DNA from: Clostridium sp. AT4
GTDB taxonomy: Bacteria > Bacillota > Clostridia > Lachnospirales > Lachnospiraceae
Reading direction: 5' to 3'
DNA length: 64,000 nucleotides
Assembly: GCF_001517625.2 (NCBI RefSeq)
Contig: NZ_LN999828.1
Span: 1 to 64,000, forward strand
The notes under the pieces were generated by a model. The model did not search any database. It was not told the DNA's origin and saw nothing but the letters and a program-made list of their open reading frames with translations. The position numbers were made by a program, and so were the translations under genes. This document shows positions 1 through 9,704 of this stretch, piece after piece (position 1 is the stretch's first letter; every line of letters starts with the position of its first letter).

Positions 1-2
1 GT

Positions 3-75
3 GGGGGTGTAGCTCAGTTGGGAGAGCACCTGCCTTGCAAGCAGGGGGTCAAGAGTTCGAATCTCTCCATCTCCA
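3..75 (+). tRNA. tRNA-Ala (anticodon UGC)
   Basis: The cloverleaf folds directly: the acceptor stem pairs 3-9 with 68-74, the anticodon loop reads CTTGCAA (anticodon TGC), the T loop is TTCGAAT and the discriminator base is A75. CCA is not encoded. It sits in the 16S-23S spacer, a usual place for tRNA-Ala; the 16S gene would lie left of the window. Confidence 0.97.
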
Positions 76-102
76 CTCGCCAAGCATGAGAATGCGAGGC
101 GC

Positions 103-132
103 ACATGTACCTTGAAAACCGCATATTGAACA
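103..132 (+). other. 5' arm of the 23S rRNA processing stem
   Basis: This 30-nt stretch pairs with 3200-3229 over 29 of 30 positions when G-U pairs are counted; the one mismatch is G114/G3218. Such stems bracketing 23S rRNA are RNase III processing sites in bacteria. The tRNA-Ala lies outside the stem. The spacer from here to the 23S 5' end contains no gene. Confidence 0.85.
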
Positions 133-283
133 AAAAGAATTGAATATTCAATCGAATATCAAGACATCCGAGGCCATACATGAAAGTGTATGGAAACAAA
201 CAACAAATTTGTAAACCTAGAACCAAAGGATGCAACGCTATGCATCTAAAGATAAGTAGCCCGCACCCGCAGGCGAACATCGT

Positions 284-3170
<2,887 letters not shown>

Positions 3171-3199
3171 AGGTTTAGGGAAAACGGTTGTGGCTTGGT

Positions 3200-3229
3200 T
3201 GTTCAGTATGTGGTTTTGAAGGTATATGT
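3200..3229 (+). other. 3' arm of the 23S rRNA processing stem
   Basis: Complementary to 103-132. After this arm there is only about 70 nt before the tRNA-Asn gene. A 5S rRNA gene, normally about 117 nt at this place, is absent. Confidence 0.85.
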
Positions 3230-3248
3230 GAAAAATTAAAAATTATGC

Positions 3249-3277
3249 TTGCAAAAACTGGAAAGATGTAGTATAAT
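3249..3277 (+). promoter_or_regulatory. Sigma-70/SigA promoter of the tRNA cluster
   Basis: TTGCAA (3249-3254) and TATAAT (3272-3277) are separated by exactly 17 nt, about 24 nt before tRNA-Asn. The tRNA cluster can therefore be transcribed independently of the rRNA operon. Confidence 0.8.
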
Positions 3278-3300
3278 AATCCAGTCAGCGTAATTTGTAT

Positions 3301-3373
3301 TCCTCGATAGCTCAGTCGGTAGAGCAAACGGCTGTTAACCGTTGGGTCGTAGGTTCGAGTCCTACTCGGGGAG
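3301..3373 (+). tRNA. tRNA-Asn (GUU)
   Basis: The acceptor stem pairs 3301-3307 with 3366-3372. The anticodon loop contains CTGTTAA (GTT). First gene of the cluster; CCA is not encoded. Confidence 0.97.
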
Positions 3374-3407
3374 CTTAGTGGAAGTCATGGCGACTACTAC
3401 TGAATAT

Positions 3408-3479
3408 GGCCCCATGGTCAAGCGGTTAAGACATCGCCCTTTCACGGCGGTAACACGAGTTCGAATCTCGTTGGGGTCA
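3408..3479 (+). tRNA. tRNA-Glu (UUC)
   Basis: The acceptor stem pairs 3408-3414 with 3472-3478. The anticodon loop CTTTCAC gives TTC. Cloverleaf complete. Confidence 0.96.
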
Positions 3480-3502
3480 TTTGAACATCATGTTCAAGAT
3501 AT

Positions 3503-3575
3503 GCCGATGTGGCTCAATTGGCAGAGCAGCTGATTTGTAATCAGCAGGTTATCGGTTCGAGTCCGATCATCGGCT
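3503..3575 (+). tRNA. tRNA-Thr (UGU)
   Basis: The acceptor stem pairs GCCGATG (3503-3509) with 3568-3574. The anticodon loop TTTGTAA gives TGT. Confidence 0.96.
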
Positions 3576-3615
3576 TTACTGCTCAAGCAGTAGATAATTT
3601 AAAAGGTATAGTTCC

Positions 3616-3689
3616 GGACCTTTAGCTCAGTTGGTTAGAGCAACCGGCTCATAACCGGTCGGTCCTGGGTTCAAGTCCCCGAAGGTCCA
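3616..3689 (+). tRNA. tRNA-Met (CAU)
   Basis: The acceptor stem pairs GGACCTT (3616-3622) with AAGGTCC (3682-3688), and the anticodon is CAT. The first pair is G-C, so it is not an initiator-type tRNA. A lysidine-modified tRNA-Ile (CAU) cannot be excluded from sequence alone. Confidence 0.85.
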
Positions 3690-3730
3690 TTCTTCCTAGC
3701 TAAAGTTGTAAGAACTATATTAAAACATAT

Positions 3731-3804
3731 GGCCCGGTGGCTCAGCTGGTTAGAGCGCCGCCCTGTCACGGCGGAGGTCGACGGTTCGAACCCGTTCCGG
3801 GTCG
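3731..3804 (+). tRNA. tRNA-Asp (GUC)
   Basis: The acceptor stem pairs GGCCCGG (3731-3737) with CCGGGTC (3797-3803). The anticodon loop CTGTCAC gives GTC, and the discriminator is G, as usual for tRNA-Asp. Confidence 0.97.
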
Positions 3805-3843
3805 TTTGCATCTGATAAGATGCATTACAATTTAATACAATTT

Positions 3844-3916
3844 GGGGTCTTAGCTCAGCTGGGAGAGCATCTGCCTTACAAGCAGAGGGTCATAGGTTCG
3901 AGCCCTATAGGCCCCA
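3844..3916 (+). tRNA. tRNA-Val (UAC)
   Basis: The acceptor stem pairs GGGGTCT (3844-3850) with AGGCCCC (3909-3915). The anticodon loop CTTACAA gives TAC. Confidence 0.97.
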
Positions 3917-3926
3917 TTTGTGTTTT

Positions 3927-4011
3927 GCGGGTGTGGTGGAATAGGCAGACACAAGGGACTTAAAATCCCTCGGACTTAACATCCGTGCCGGTTCAAGTCC
4001 GGCCACCCGCA
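3927..4011 (+). tRNA. tRNA-Leu (UAA)
   Basis: A class II tRNA with a long variable arm. The acceptor stem pairs GCGGGTG (3927-3933) with CACCCGC (4004-4010), and the anticodon is TAA. Confidence 0.97.
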
Positions 4012-4063
4012 TTTTTATTCGGTCACACAGGAGAAGGTATCTTGTGCGGCTGTTTTTATATCC

Positions 4064-4144
4064 GCGGGCATGGCGGAATTGGCAGACGCGCCAGATTTAG
4101 GTTCTGGTGTCCAAGACGTGCAGGTTCAAGTCCTGTTGCCCGCA
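4064..4144 (+). tRNA. tRNA-Leu (UAG)
   Basis: A class II tRNA with a long variable arm. The acceptor stem pairs GCGGGCA (4064-4070) with TGCCCGC (4137-4143), and the anticodon is TAG. Last tRNA of the cluster. Confidence 0.96.
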
Positions 4145-4149
4145 TTAAG

Positions 4150-4192
4150 AAACGTTGTATTGTCATGATTCATGGCGATGCAGCGTTTTTTT
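4150..4192 (+). terminator. Intrinsic terminator of the tRNA cluster
   Basis: AAACGTTGTAT (4150-4160) pairs with ATGCAGCGTTT (4178-4188) using G-U pairs. The run of T residues that begins in the right arm follows it. Confidence 0.7.
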
Positions 4193-4281
4193 CATGCGCT
4201 GGATTTCCGATTGTTTTGACCGAATTTACCATCAGTTTTGTGAATATAGGTTTATACGGCACAGCTGAAATGACTACTGTC

Positions 4282-4310
4282 TTGTCATATGACAAAAAGA
4301 GTGCTATAAT
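4282..4310 (+). promoter_or_regulatory. nad operon promoter with overlapping palindromic operator (probable NiaR site)
   Basis: TTGTCA (4282-4287) and TATAAT (4305-4310) are separated by 17 nt. The -35 box lies inside the perfect 14-bp palindrome TTGTCATATGACAA (4282-4295). A palindrome over the -35 box is a classic repressor site. Because the operon encodes its own NiaR-type repressor, that protein is the likely ligand. This assignment is inferred from position, not from a matched consensus. Confidence 0.75.
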
Positions 4311-4349
4311 GCCTGATGTTGTGTGGAATATTTCAGAGGAATGAGCATT

Positions 4350-5267
4350 ATGGAGGAACTCATGTCAATAACAGAAGAAATCAATCATGTAAAAAAGGAA
4401 AAGAATGCAGTAATCCTGGCCCATTATTATGTTGCAGATGAGGTGCAGGAGATTGCGGATTATATTGGAGATTCTTACTATTTGAGCAAGGCAGCTCAGA
4501 AGACTGCTGCAGATATCATTGTATTTTGCGGAGTGAAATTTATGGGAGAAAGCGCTGCGATTTTGAACCCGGAAAAGAAGGTTCTGATGCCGGATCTGAC
4601 GGCAGACTGTGCCATGGCCCATATGGTACAGCTGGAAAAAATCCACGAGATGAGAGAAACATATGAGGATCTGGCGGTGGTCTGTTATATCAATTCCACG
4701 GCAGAAATTAAGACATATTCGGATGTGTGTGTAACCTCGGCCAATGCGGTGAAAATTGTAAGGAATCTGCCGAATCAGAATATTTTCTTTATTCCGGATG
4801 GAAATCTGGGAAGGTATGTGGCAGAACAGGTTCCGGAGAAGCATATCATTTTCAATGACGGTTATTGTCCCATCCATGCGGCTATGTCTGCTGAGGCCGT
4901 AAAAAGGGAAAAGGAAAAACATCCGGAAGCCAAATTTCTGGTTCATCCTGAGTGTACCGGGGATTTGCTGAAGCTGGCAGATTACATAGGAAGCACATCG
5001 GGGATCATTGATTTTGCAGCAGAGGATGATGGAAAGGAATACATTATCGGTACAGAATCAGGGGTATTGTATGAACTGAAAAAACAGAATCCGGATAAAA
5101 CGTTTTATACGCTTACAGAAAATCAGATCTGCACAGATATGAAGCTGATTACGCCTGAAAAGGTTCTACAGGTTTTAAAGGAAGAAATCAATGAGGTTAA
5201 GGTTCCGGAGAAAGTGAGGATTCAGGCAGGAGCACCGCTGAAAAAAATGCTGATGCTGGCCCGATAA
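4350..5267 (+). CDS. nadA: Quinolinate synthase NadA
   Basis: Condenses iminoaspartate with dihydroxyacetone phosphate to quinolinate, using a 4Fe-4S cluster, in the cytoplasm. Family signatures are the N-terminal ILAHYY motif, FCGVKFM with the first cluster cysteine, NSTAEIKTYSDVCVTSANA-type sequence, and HPECTGD with a late conserved cysteine. The length of about 305 residues is normal. ATG 4350 has AGAGGA 9 nt upstream; ATG 4362 has GGAGG 5 nt upstream and is an equally good start. It is the first gene of nadA-nadB-nadC-niaR, about 40 nt after the -10 box, and ends 6 nt before nadB. Confidence 0.96.
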   Translation: MEELMSITEEINHVKKEKNAVILAHYYVADEVQEIADYIGDSYYLSKAAQKTAADIIVFCGVKFMGESAAILNPEKKVLMPDLTADCAMAHMVQLEKIHEMRETYEDLAVVCYINSTAEIKTYSDVCVTSANAVKIVRNLPNQNIFFIPDGNLGRYVAEQVPEKHIIFNDGYCPIHAAMSAEAVKREKEKHPEAKFLVHPECTGDLLKLADYIGSTSGIIDFAAEDDGKEYIIGTESGVLYELKKQNPDKTFYTLTENQICTDMKLITPEKVLQVLKEEINEVKVPEKVRIQAGAPLKKMLMLAR

Positions 5268-5273
5268 TGTGAA

Positions 5274-6566
5274 ATGAAGACAGATATTTTAATCGTAGGA
5301 AGCGGCTGTTCAGGTCTTTACTGTGCACTGAACCTTCCGGTAAGCAGACAGATTACGGTGATCACAAAGGCAGGAGCAGAGGAAAATGATTCCTATCTGG
5401 CTCAGGGTGGAATGTGTATGCTGAAGGATGAATCCGATTATCAGGGATTTTTTGATGATACAATGAAGGCAGGACATTATGAGAATGATGAAGCCTCCGT
5501 AGAGATTATGATTCGTTCCTCCAGGTCTGTAGTGGAGGATCTGCTGCAGTTTGGGGCAGATTTCCAAAAGGATGAGAATGGGGAGCTGGTGTTTACTAGA
5601 GAGGGAGCCCATTCAGAGAAAAGGATCATATTTCACAAGGATGTGACAGGAAAAGAGATTACCAGCACACTTTTAGCCCAGGCAAAGAGACGATCCAACA
5701 TTATGCTGCTGGAGCATACGTCTATGATCGATATTATTGAGGAAAATAATATATGCTATGGGGCTGTGGTTCAGAGACAGGATGGAAGCCTGGAAACCAT
5801 TGAGGCGGATTACACGGTTATGGCAACAGGAGGGATCGGCGGATTGTACCGACATTCTACCAATTTCCGCCATCTGACAGGAGACGCACTTGCAGTCGCA
5901 GTCCGCCACAAAATTGCGCTTAAGGATATTTCTTATGTACAGATTCACCCGACCACACTGTACGCGGATGAGGAGAGGAGTTTCCTGATCTCTGAGTCTG
6001 TGCGGGGAGAGGGGGCGGTGCTGCGGGATAAAAACGGAGAGCGCTTTGTCAATGAACTTCTTCCAAGGGATCTGCTGACAAAAGCCATTTTAGAACAGAT
6101 GGAAAAAGATGGAACAGAGTTTGTCTGGGAGGATCTGCGCACCATACCCGAAAATGAGCTGAACCGCCATTTCCCCAATATTGTTGAACATTGCAGGAAA
6201 ATAGGCTATGATGTAACAAAGGAATGTATACCAGTAGTTCCGGCTCAGCACTATTTTATGGGAGGAATTAAAGTCAGCCATGAAAGCCGAACGTCCATGG
6301 AACAGCTTTATGCGGTAGGCGAGACTGCCTGCAACGGTGTCCATGGAAAAAATCGTCTGGCCAGCAATTCTCTTTTGGAAAGCCTTGTATTTGCAAAGCG
6401 GGCGGCTCTTGATATGGCGGAGCATTTGGGAGAGGTAAAAAGAAACAGCCATCTGTTTGAAACATTGGATATGAGCCAGTATAAGGATTTATCCGGATTA
6501 TATAAAACGTATCACGAATTGGTGAAAAATGAGATTAAAGGAGAAGAAAGATGTACGATCAGGTAA
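5274..6566 (+). CDS. nadB: L-aspartate oxidase NadB
   Basis: An FAD flavoprotein that oxidises L-aspartate to iminoaspartate, the substrate of NadA; under anaerobiosis fumarate is the likely acceptor. It has an N-terminal dinucleotide-binding GSGCSGLYCA, the ATGGIGGLY segment, QIHPTT and the succinate-dehydrogenase-type SVRGEGAVLRD active-site region. At 430 residues it is on the short side, lacking most of the C-terminal helical extension of enterobacterial NadB, as is common in clostridia. Its last 16 nt overlap nadC, which implies translational coupling. Confidence 0.95.
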   Translation: MKTDILIVGSGCSGLYCALNLPVSRQITVITKAGAEENDSYLAQGGMCMLKDESDYQGFFDDTMKAGHYENDEASVEIMIRSSRSVVEDLLQFGADFQKDENGELVFTREGAHSEKRIIFHKDVTGKEITSTLLAQAKRRSNIMLLEHTSMIDIIEENNICYGAVVQRQDGSLETIEADYTVMATGGIGGLYRHSTNFRHLTGDALAVAVRHKIALKDISYVQIHPTTLYADEERSFLISESVRGEGAVLRDKNGERFVNELLPRDLLTKAILEQMEKDGTEFVWEDLRTIPENELNRHFPNIVEHCRKIGYDVTKECIPVVPAQHYFMGGIKVSHESRTSMEQLYAVGETACNGVHGKNRLASNSLLESLVFAKRAALDMAEHLGEVKRNSHLFETLDMSQYKDLSGLYKTYHELVKNEIKGEERCTIR

Positions 6567-7405
6567 CTTTAAAATTAAATGTGGATCCACTGATTTTAAG
6601 CGCACTGCGCGAGGATATTACAAGCGAGGATGTGTCGGCAAACAGCATTATGAAAAAGGCTCAGGCCGGAGAGGTGGATCTGATCTGCAAGCAGGATGGC
6701 ATTATCTGCGGCCTGCAGGTCTTTGAACGTGTATTTGCCCTTTTAGATGAAAGCACAAGAGTTGAGTTTTTTGCAGAGGATGGAGAGGAAGTAAAGAGCG
6801 GACAGCTGCTTGCAAAGGTTTACGGCGATATCCGCGTGCTTCTGTGCGGAGAGCGCACGGCTCTCAATTATCTTCAGAGAATGAGCGGCATTGCCACATA
6901 TACCCATTCAGTAGCAGCATTATTAAAGGGGACTAAGACAAAGCTTCTTGATACAAGAAAGACAACACCGAATAACCGTATTTTTGAGAAATATTCGGTT
7001 CGTGTAGGCGGCGGAAATAACCACAGATATAATCTCTCCGACGGCGTACTGCTGAAGGACAACCATATTGGAGCCGCCGGAGGCGTGGCAGAGGCTGTGA
7101 AAATGGCAAAGGAGTACGCTCCTTTTGTGCGGAAAATTGAGGTAGAGGTAGAGACTCTGGACATGGTAAAGGAGGCCGTTGAGGCAGGCGCAGATATTAT
7201 TATGCTGGATAATATGAGCCATGAACAGATGAAAGAGGCCATAGAATATATTGACGGGCGAGCTGAGGTGGAGGTGTCCGGAAATGTGACAAAAGAGAAC
7301 ATTTCACGCCTGACCGATCTTGGTGTGGATTATATTTCCAGCGGAGCATTGACGCATTCTGCACCGATTCTGGATATTTCACTGAAAAATCTTCACGCAG
7401 TCTAA
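6551..7405 (+). CDS. nadC: Nicotinate-nucleotide pyrophosphorylase (quinolinate phosphoribosyltransferase) NadC
   Basis: Converts quinolinate and PRPP to nicotinate mononucleotide. The 284 residues match the family length. Recognisable segments are GERTALNYLQRMSGIAT, the basic LDTRKTTPNNR loop, KDNHIGAAGG, EVEVETLDM, IMLDNMS and the C-terminal SSGALTHSAP. The ATG lies inside the end of nadB and is preceded by AAAGGAGA. It completes the three-step aspartate-to-NaMN route encoded here. Confidence 0.97.
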   Translation: MYDQVTLKLNVDPLILSALREDITSEDVSANSIMKKAQAGEVDLICKQDGIICGLQVFERVFALLDESTRVEFFAEDGEEVKSGQLLAKVYGDIRVLLCGERTALNYLQRMSGIATYTHSVAALLKGTKTKLLDTRKTTPNNRIFEKYSVRVGGGNNHRYNLSDGVLLKDNHIGAAGGVAEAVKMAKEYAPFVRKIEVEVETLDMVKEAVEAGADIIMLDNMSHEQMKEAIEYIDGRAEVEVSGNVTKENISRLTDLGVDYISSGALTHSAPILDISLKNLHAV

Positions 7406-7422
7406 AGAAGAGAGGGACAGGA

Positions 7423-7956
7423 ATGAACGGTACAGAAAGACGGGAACAGATTCTGAGTATACTGAAAAACAGCGAAAAACCGGTTCCGGGGGTGGAGCTG
7501 GCCAGAATCCTTCATGTGAGCCGTCAGGTAATTGTGCAGGATATGGCGCTTCTGCGTGCCAATGGAGTGGAAATCCTCTCTACGAACCGCGGATATGTGA
7601 TGGCAGAGGAGCACAGCTGCAGCCGCGTATTTAAGGTGATCCATACGGAGAAGCAGGTTGAAGAGGAACTGAATCTGTATGTGGACTTTGGCGGGAAGGT
7701 GGAGGATGTATTCGTATACCACAAGGTTTACGGTGTCATCCGGGCAGATATGAATATCAAATCCAGAATGGATGTAAAGCGGTATCTGCAGGATATTTCT
7801 GAGGGAAAATCCACTCAGCTGATGAAGCTCACATCGAATTACCATTATCACACCATTTCTGCCGAGCGTGAGGAGATTCTGGATATGATACAGGAGGAGC
7901 TGGAAAAACGGGGGTTTCTGGCAAAGCTTCAGGATTATGAACCGGTGGATTTCTGA
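7423..7956 (+). CDS. niaR: NiaR-type transcriptional repressor of NAD biosynthesis
   Basis: 177 residues. An N-terminal winged helix of the HTH_11 type spans about residues 4-60 (VELARILHVSRQVIVQDMALLR). The C-terminal 3H domain binds niacin-type ligands; its metal-site histidines are visible in FVYHKVYG and NYHYHTI. It is the last gene of the nad operon, 17 nt after nadC. In Firmicutes NiaR represses nad and niacin-transport genes when nicotinate is available, so autoregulation through the palindrome at 4282 is expected. Confidence 0.92.
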   Translation: MNGTERREQILSILKNSEKPVPGVELARILHVSRQVIVQDMALLRANGVEILSTNRGYVMAEEHSCSRVFKVIHTEKQVEEELNLYVDFGGKVEDVFVYHKVYGVIRADMNIKSRMDVKRYLQDISEGKSTQLMKLTSNYHYHTISAEREEILDMIQEELEKRGFLAKLQDYEPVDF

Positions 7957-8013
7957 AGAACATCAGAAGAAGCTTAGTGTGAAATGTAAAAACTCAAAGT
8001 ACTTGGGACTAGC

Positions 8014-8038
8014 CCACGGGCCTGTGGTTTGGTATAAT
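8014..8038 (+). promoter_or_regulatory. Extended -10 promoter with adjacent inverted repeat upstream of the hydantoinase gene
   Basis: TGGTATAAT (8030-8038) is an extended -10 box without a good -35. Just upstream CCACGGGCCTGTGG (8014-8027) is a 14-bp inverted repeat with one mismatched pair, a possible activator or repressor site. The upstream TTGGGACTAGCC (8003-8014) recurs at 25380-25391. Confidence 0.55.
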
Positions 8039-8071
8039 ATTCCTATGAATGAAAACACGGAGGAGTTACAG

Positions 8072-9463
8072 ATGAAGGTTTTTGTTAAAAATGGAACGAT
8101 TGTATCAGAAACGGGGCAGTATCAGGGCGATCTCTGCATAGAAAACGGAGTTATTTCACAGATTGGCACCCATTTAGAGCCGGCGTCGGAAGAAGAAGCC
8201 CAGGTGATTGACGCGGCGGGAAAATATGTGCTTCCCGGAGGCGTAGATGTTCATACCCATATGGACCTTTTAGCCGGATCCAGCCGGGCTGTGGATGATT
8301 TTTACGATGGCACCGTAGCTGCAGCCTGCGGAGGCACCACCTCTATTGTGGATCATATGGCCTTTGGGCCGGCCGGCTGCCCTCTTCATCATCAGCTGAA
8401 TGAATATCACGGGCTGGCAGATCATAAGGCAGTGATCGACTATGGGTTTCACGGTACCTGCCAGCATGTGAACGAAGAGATCCTGAACGAGTTAGAGGAC
8501 ATGATGAAGGACGGTGTTCCCAGCGTAAAGGTATATCTGACCTATGATTTTAAGATTGATGACGACGGAGTGCTTCAGGTATTAAAGAAAATGAAGCAGC
8601 TGGGGGGCGTGACTGCATTTCACTGTGAAAACCATGCGGTTGTGCAGTTCTTAAGAGGAAAGCTGGTATCAGAGGGCAATACGGCACCCATTTACCACGC
8701 CAAGAGCCGCCCCAATCTGGCAGAGGCAGAGGCAGTGCGCCGGGTGCTTTACCTGGCAAAGCTGGCTGGAGATGCGCCGGTGTATATTGTCCACTTATCC
8801 TGTAAGGAAAGTCTGGAGGCAGTAAAAGAGGCCAGAGCAGAGGGACAGAAAAACATTTTTGTGGAGACCTGTACACAGTACCTGGTTCTGACAGAGGAGC
8901 GGTATCTGGATGAGGATGGATTAAAATATATAATGTCACCGCCTCTGCGCACAAAGGAGGACTGTGAAGCACTGTGGAAGGGCATTGCAGAGGGTGAGAT
9001 CCAAGCAGTGGCTACGGATCACTGTCCGTTTAATTACAGAAAGGAAAAGCAGCTTGGAAAGGATGACTTTACCAAATGCCCCAATGGAGCGCCGGGAGTG
9101 GAAGAACGCATGATCCTTCTGTTTTCCGAGGGTGTTATGACGGGAAAGATCAGTCTGGAAAAGCTGGTGGAAATTGCCTGTACACAGCCTTCAAGAATCT
9201 ACGGCCTGTATCCGAAAAAAGGCTGCCTGCAGCCCGGAGCGGATGGTGACCTGCTGATTTTAGACCCTTCAAAGGAATGGGTGCTGACTCACAGCCATAT
9301 GCACAGTGCAGTGGACTATACTGCCTATGAAGGAATGAAGATAAGAGGTTCCATTGAACTGGTAATGCAGAGGGGAAATATAATTGTAAAAGATAACCAT
9401 TTTTTGGGAAAACAGGGAGACGGCCATTTTATTTTCAGAAAACCGCTTTCGCTGTGTGAATAA
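8072..9463 (+). CDS. Dihydropyrimidinase / D-hydantoinase family hydrolase
   Basis: A cyclic amidohydrolase of the binuclear zinc type that opens 5,6-dihydropyrimidines or hydantoins. Metal-site motifs are DVHTHMD near residue 60, the carbamylated-lysine segment VKVYLTYD, FHCENH, VHLS and ATDHCPF. The start is ATG 8072, preceded by GGAGGAG; upstream in-frame starts lack ribosome-binding sites and overlap niaR. The protein is 463 residues, normal for the family. It has its own promoter. A PreA-like dihydropyrimidine dehydrogenase is encoded 14 kb downstream and could supply dihydropyrimidines. Phenylhydantoinase activity is the alternative. Confidence 0.88.
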   Translation: MKVFVKNGTIVSETGQYQGDLCIENGVISQIGTHLEPASEEEAQVIDAAGKYVLPGGVDVHTHMDLLAGSSRAVDDFYDGTVAAACGGTTSIVDHMAFGPAGCPLHHQLNEYHGLADHKAVIDYGFHGTCQHVNEEILNELEDMMKDGVPSVKVYLTYDFKIDDDGVLQVLKKMKQLGGVTAFHCENHAVVQFLRGKLVSEGNTAPIYHAKSRPNLAEAEAVRRVLYLAKLAGDAPVYIVHLSCKESLEAVKEARAEGQKNIFVETCTQYLVLTEERYLDEDGLKYIMSPPLRTKEDCEALWKGIAEGEIQAVATDHCPFNYRKEKQLGKDDFTKCPNGAPGVEERMILLFSEGVMTGKISLEKLVEIACTQPSRIYGLYPKKGCLQPGADGDLLILDPSKEWVLTHSHMHSAVDYTAYEGMKIRGSIELVMQRGNIIVKDNHFLGKQGDGHFIFRKPLSLCE

Positions 9464-9474
9464 GGAAAAATCGG

Positions 9475-9512
9475 GCGCTGCCGCCATGAAAGGATGGTCT
9501 GGTAGCGCTTTT
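9475..9512 (+). terminator. Intrinsic terminator after the hydantoinase gene
   Basis: GCGCT (9475-9479) plus inner CCAT pair with AGCGC (9504-9508) and ATGG, followed by TTTT. Confidence 0.75.
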
Positions 9513-9579
9513 GGCAATTTATTAGGGAGAAAAACGGCTGTTGTCTGAATTTAATATTTTCCAATATTCCTCTTTCATT

Positions 9580-9624
9580 TCACATGATTTTGTAGTAGTA
9601 TAGTACACGGCACTATATCTAGTG
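9580..9624 (+). promoter_or_regulatory. Tandem NrdR-type boxes upstream of nrdD
   Basis: CACTATATCTAGTG (9611-9624) closely resembles the NrdR box. A weaker partner, CACATGATTTTGTA (9581-9594), lies 30 bp upstream, the three-helical-turn spacing typical of NrdR box pairs. NrdR represses ribonucleotide reductase genes in response to dATP. The first box is degenerate. Confidence 0.7.
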
Positions 9625-9704
9625 GTTTTTCCAGATGAGAAAGGAATAAACCGGGGGTGCTTATTATTATGAGATAAAATGACAGATATAAGCGAGGGAT
9701 CGGG

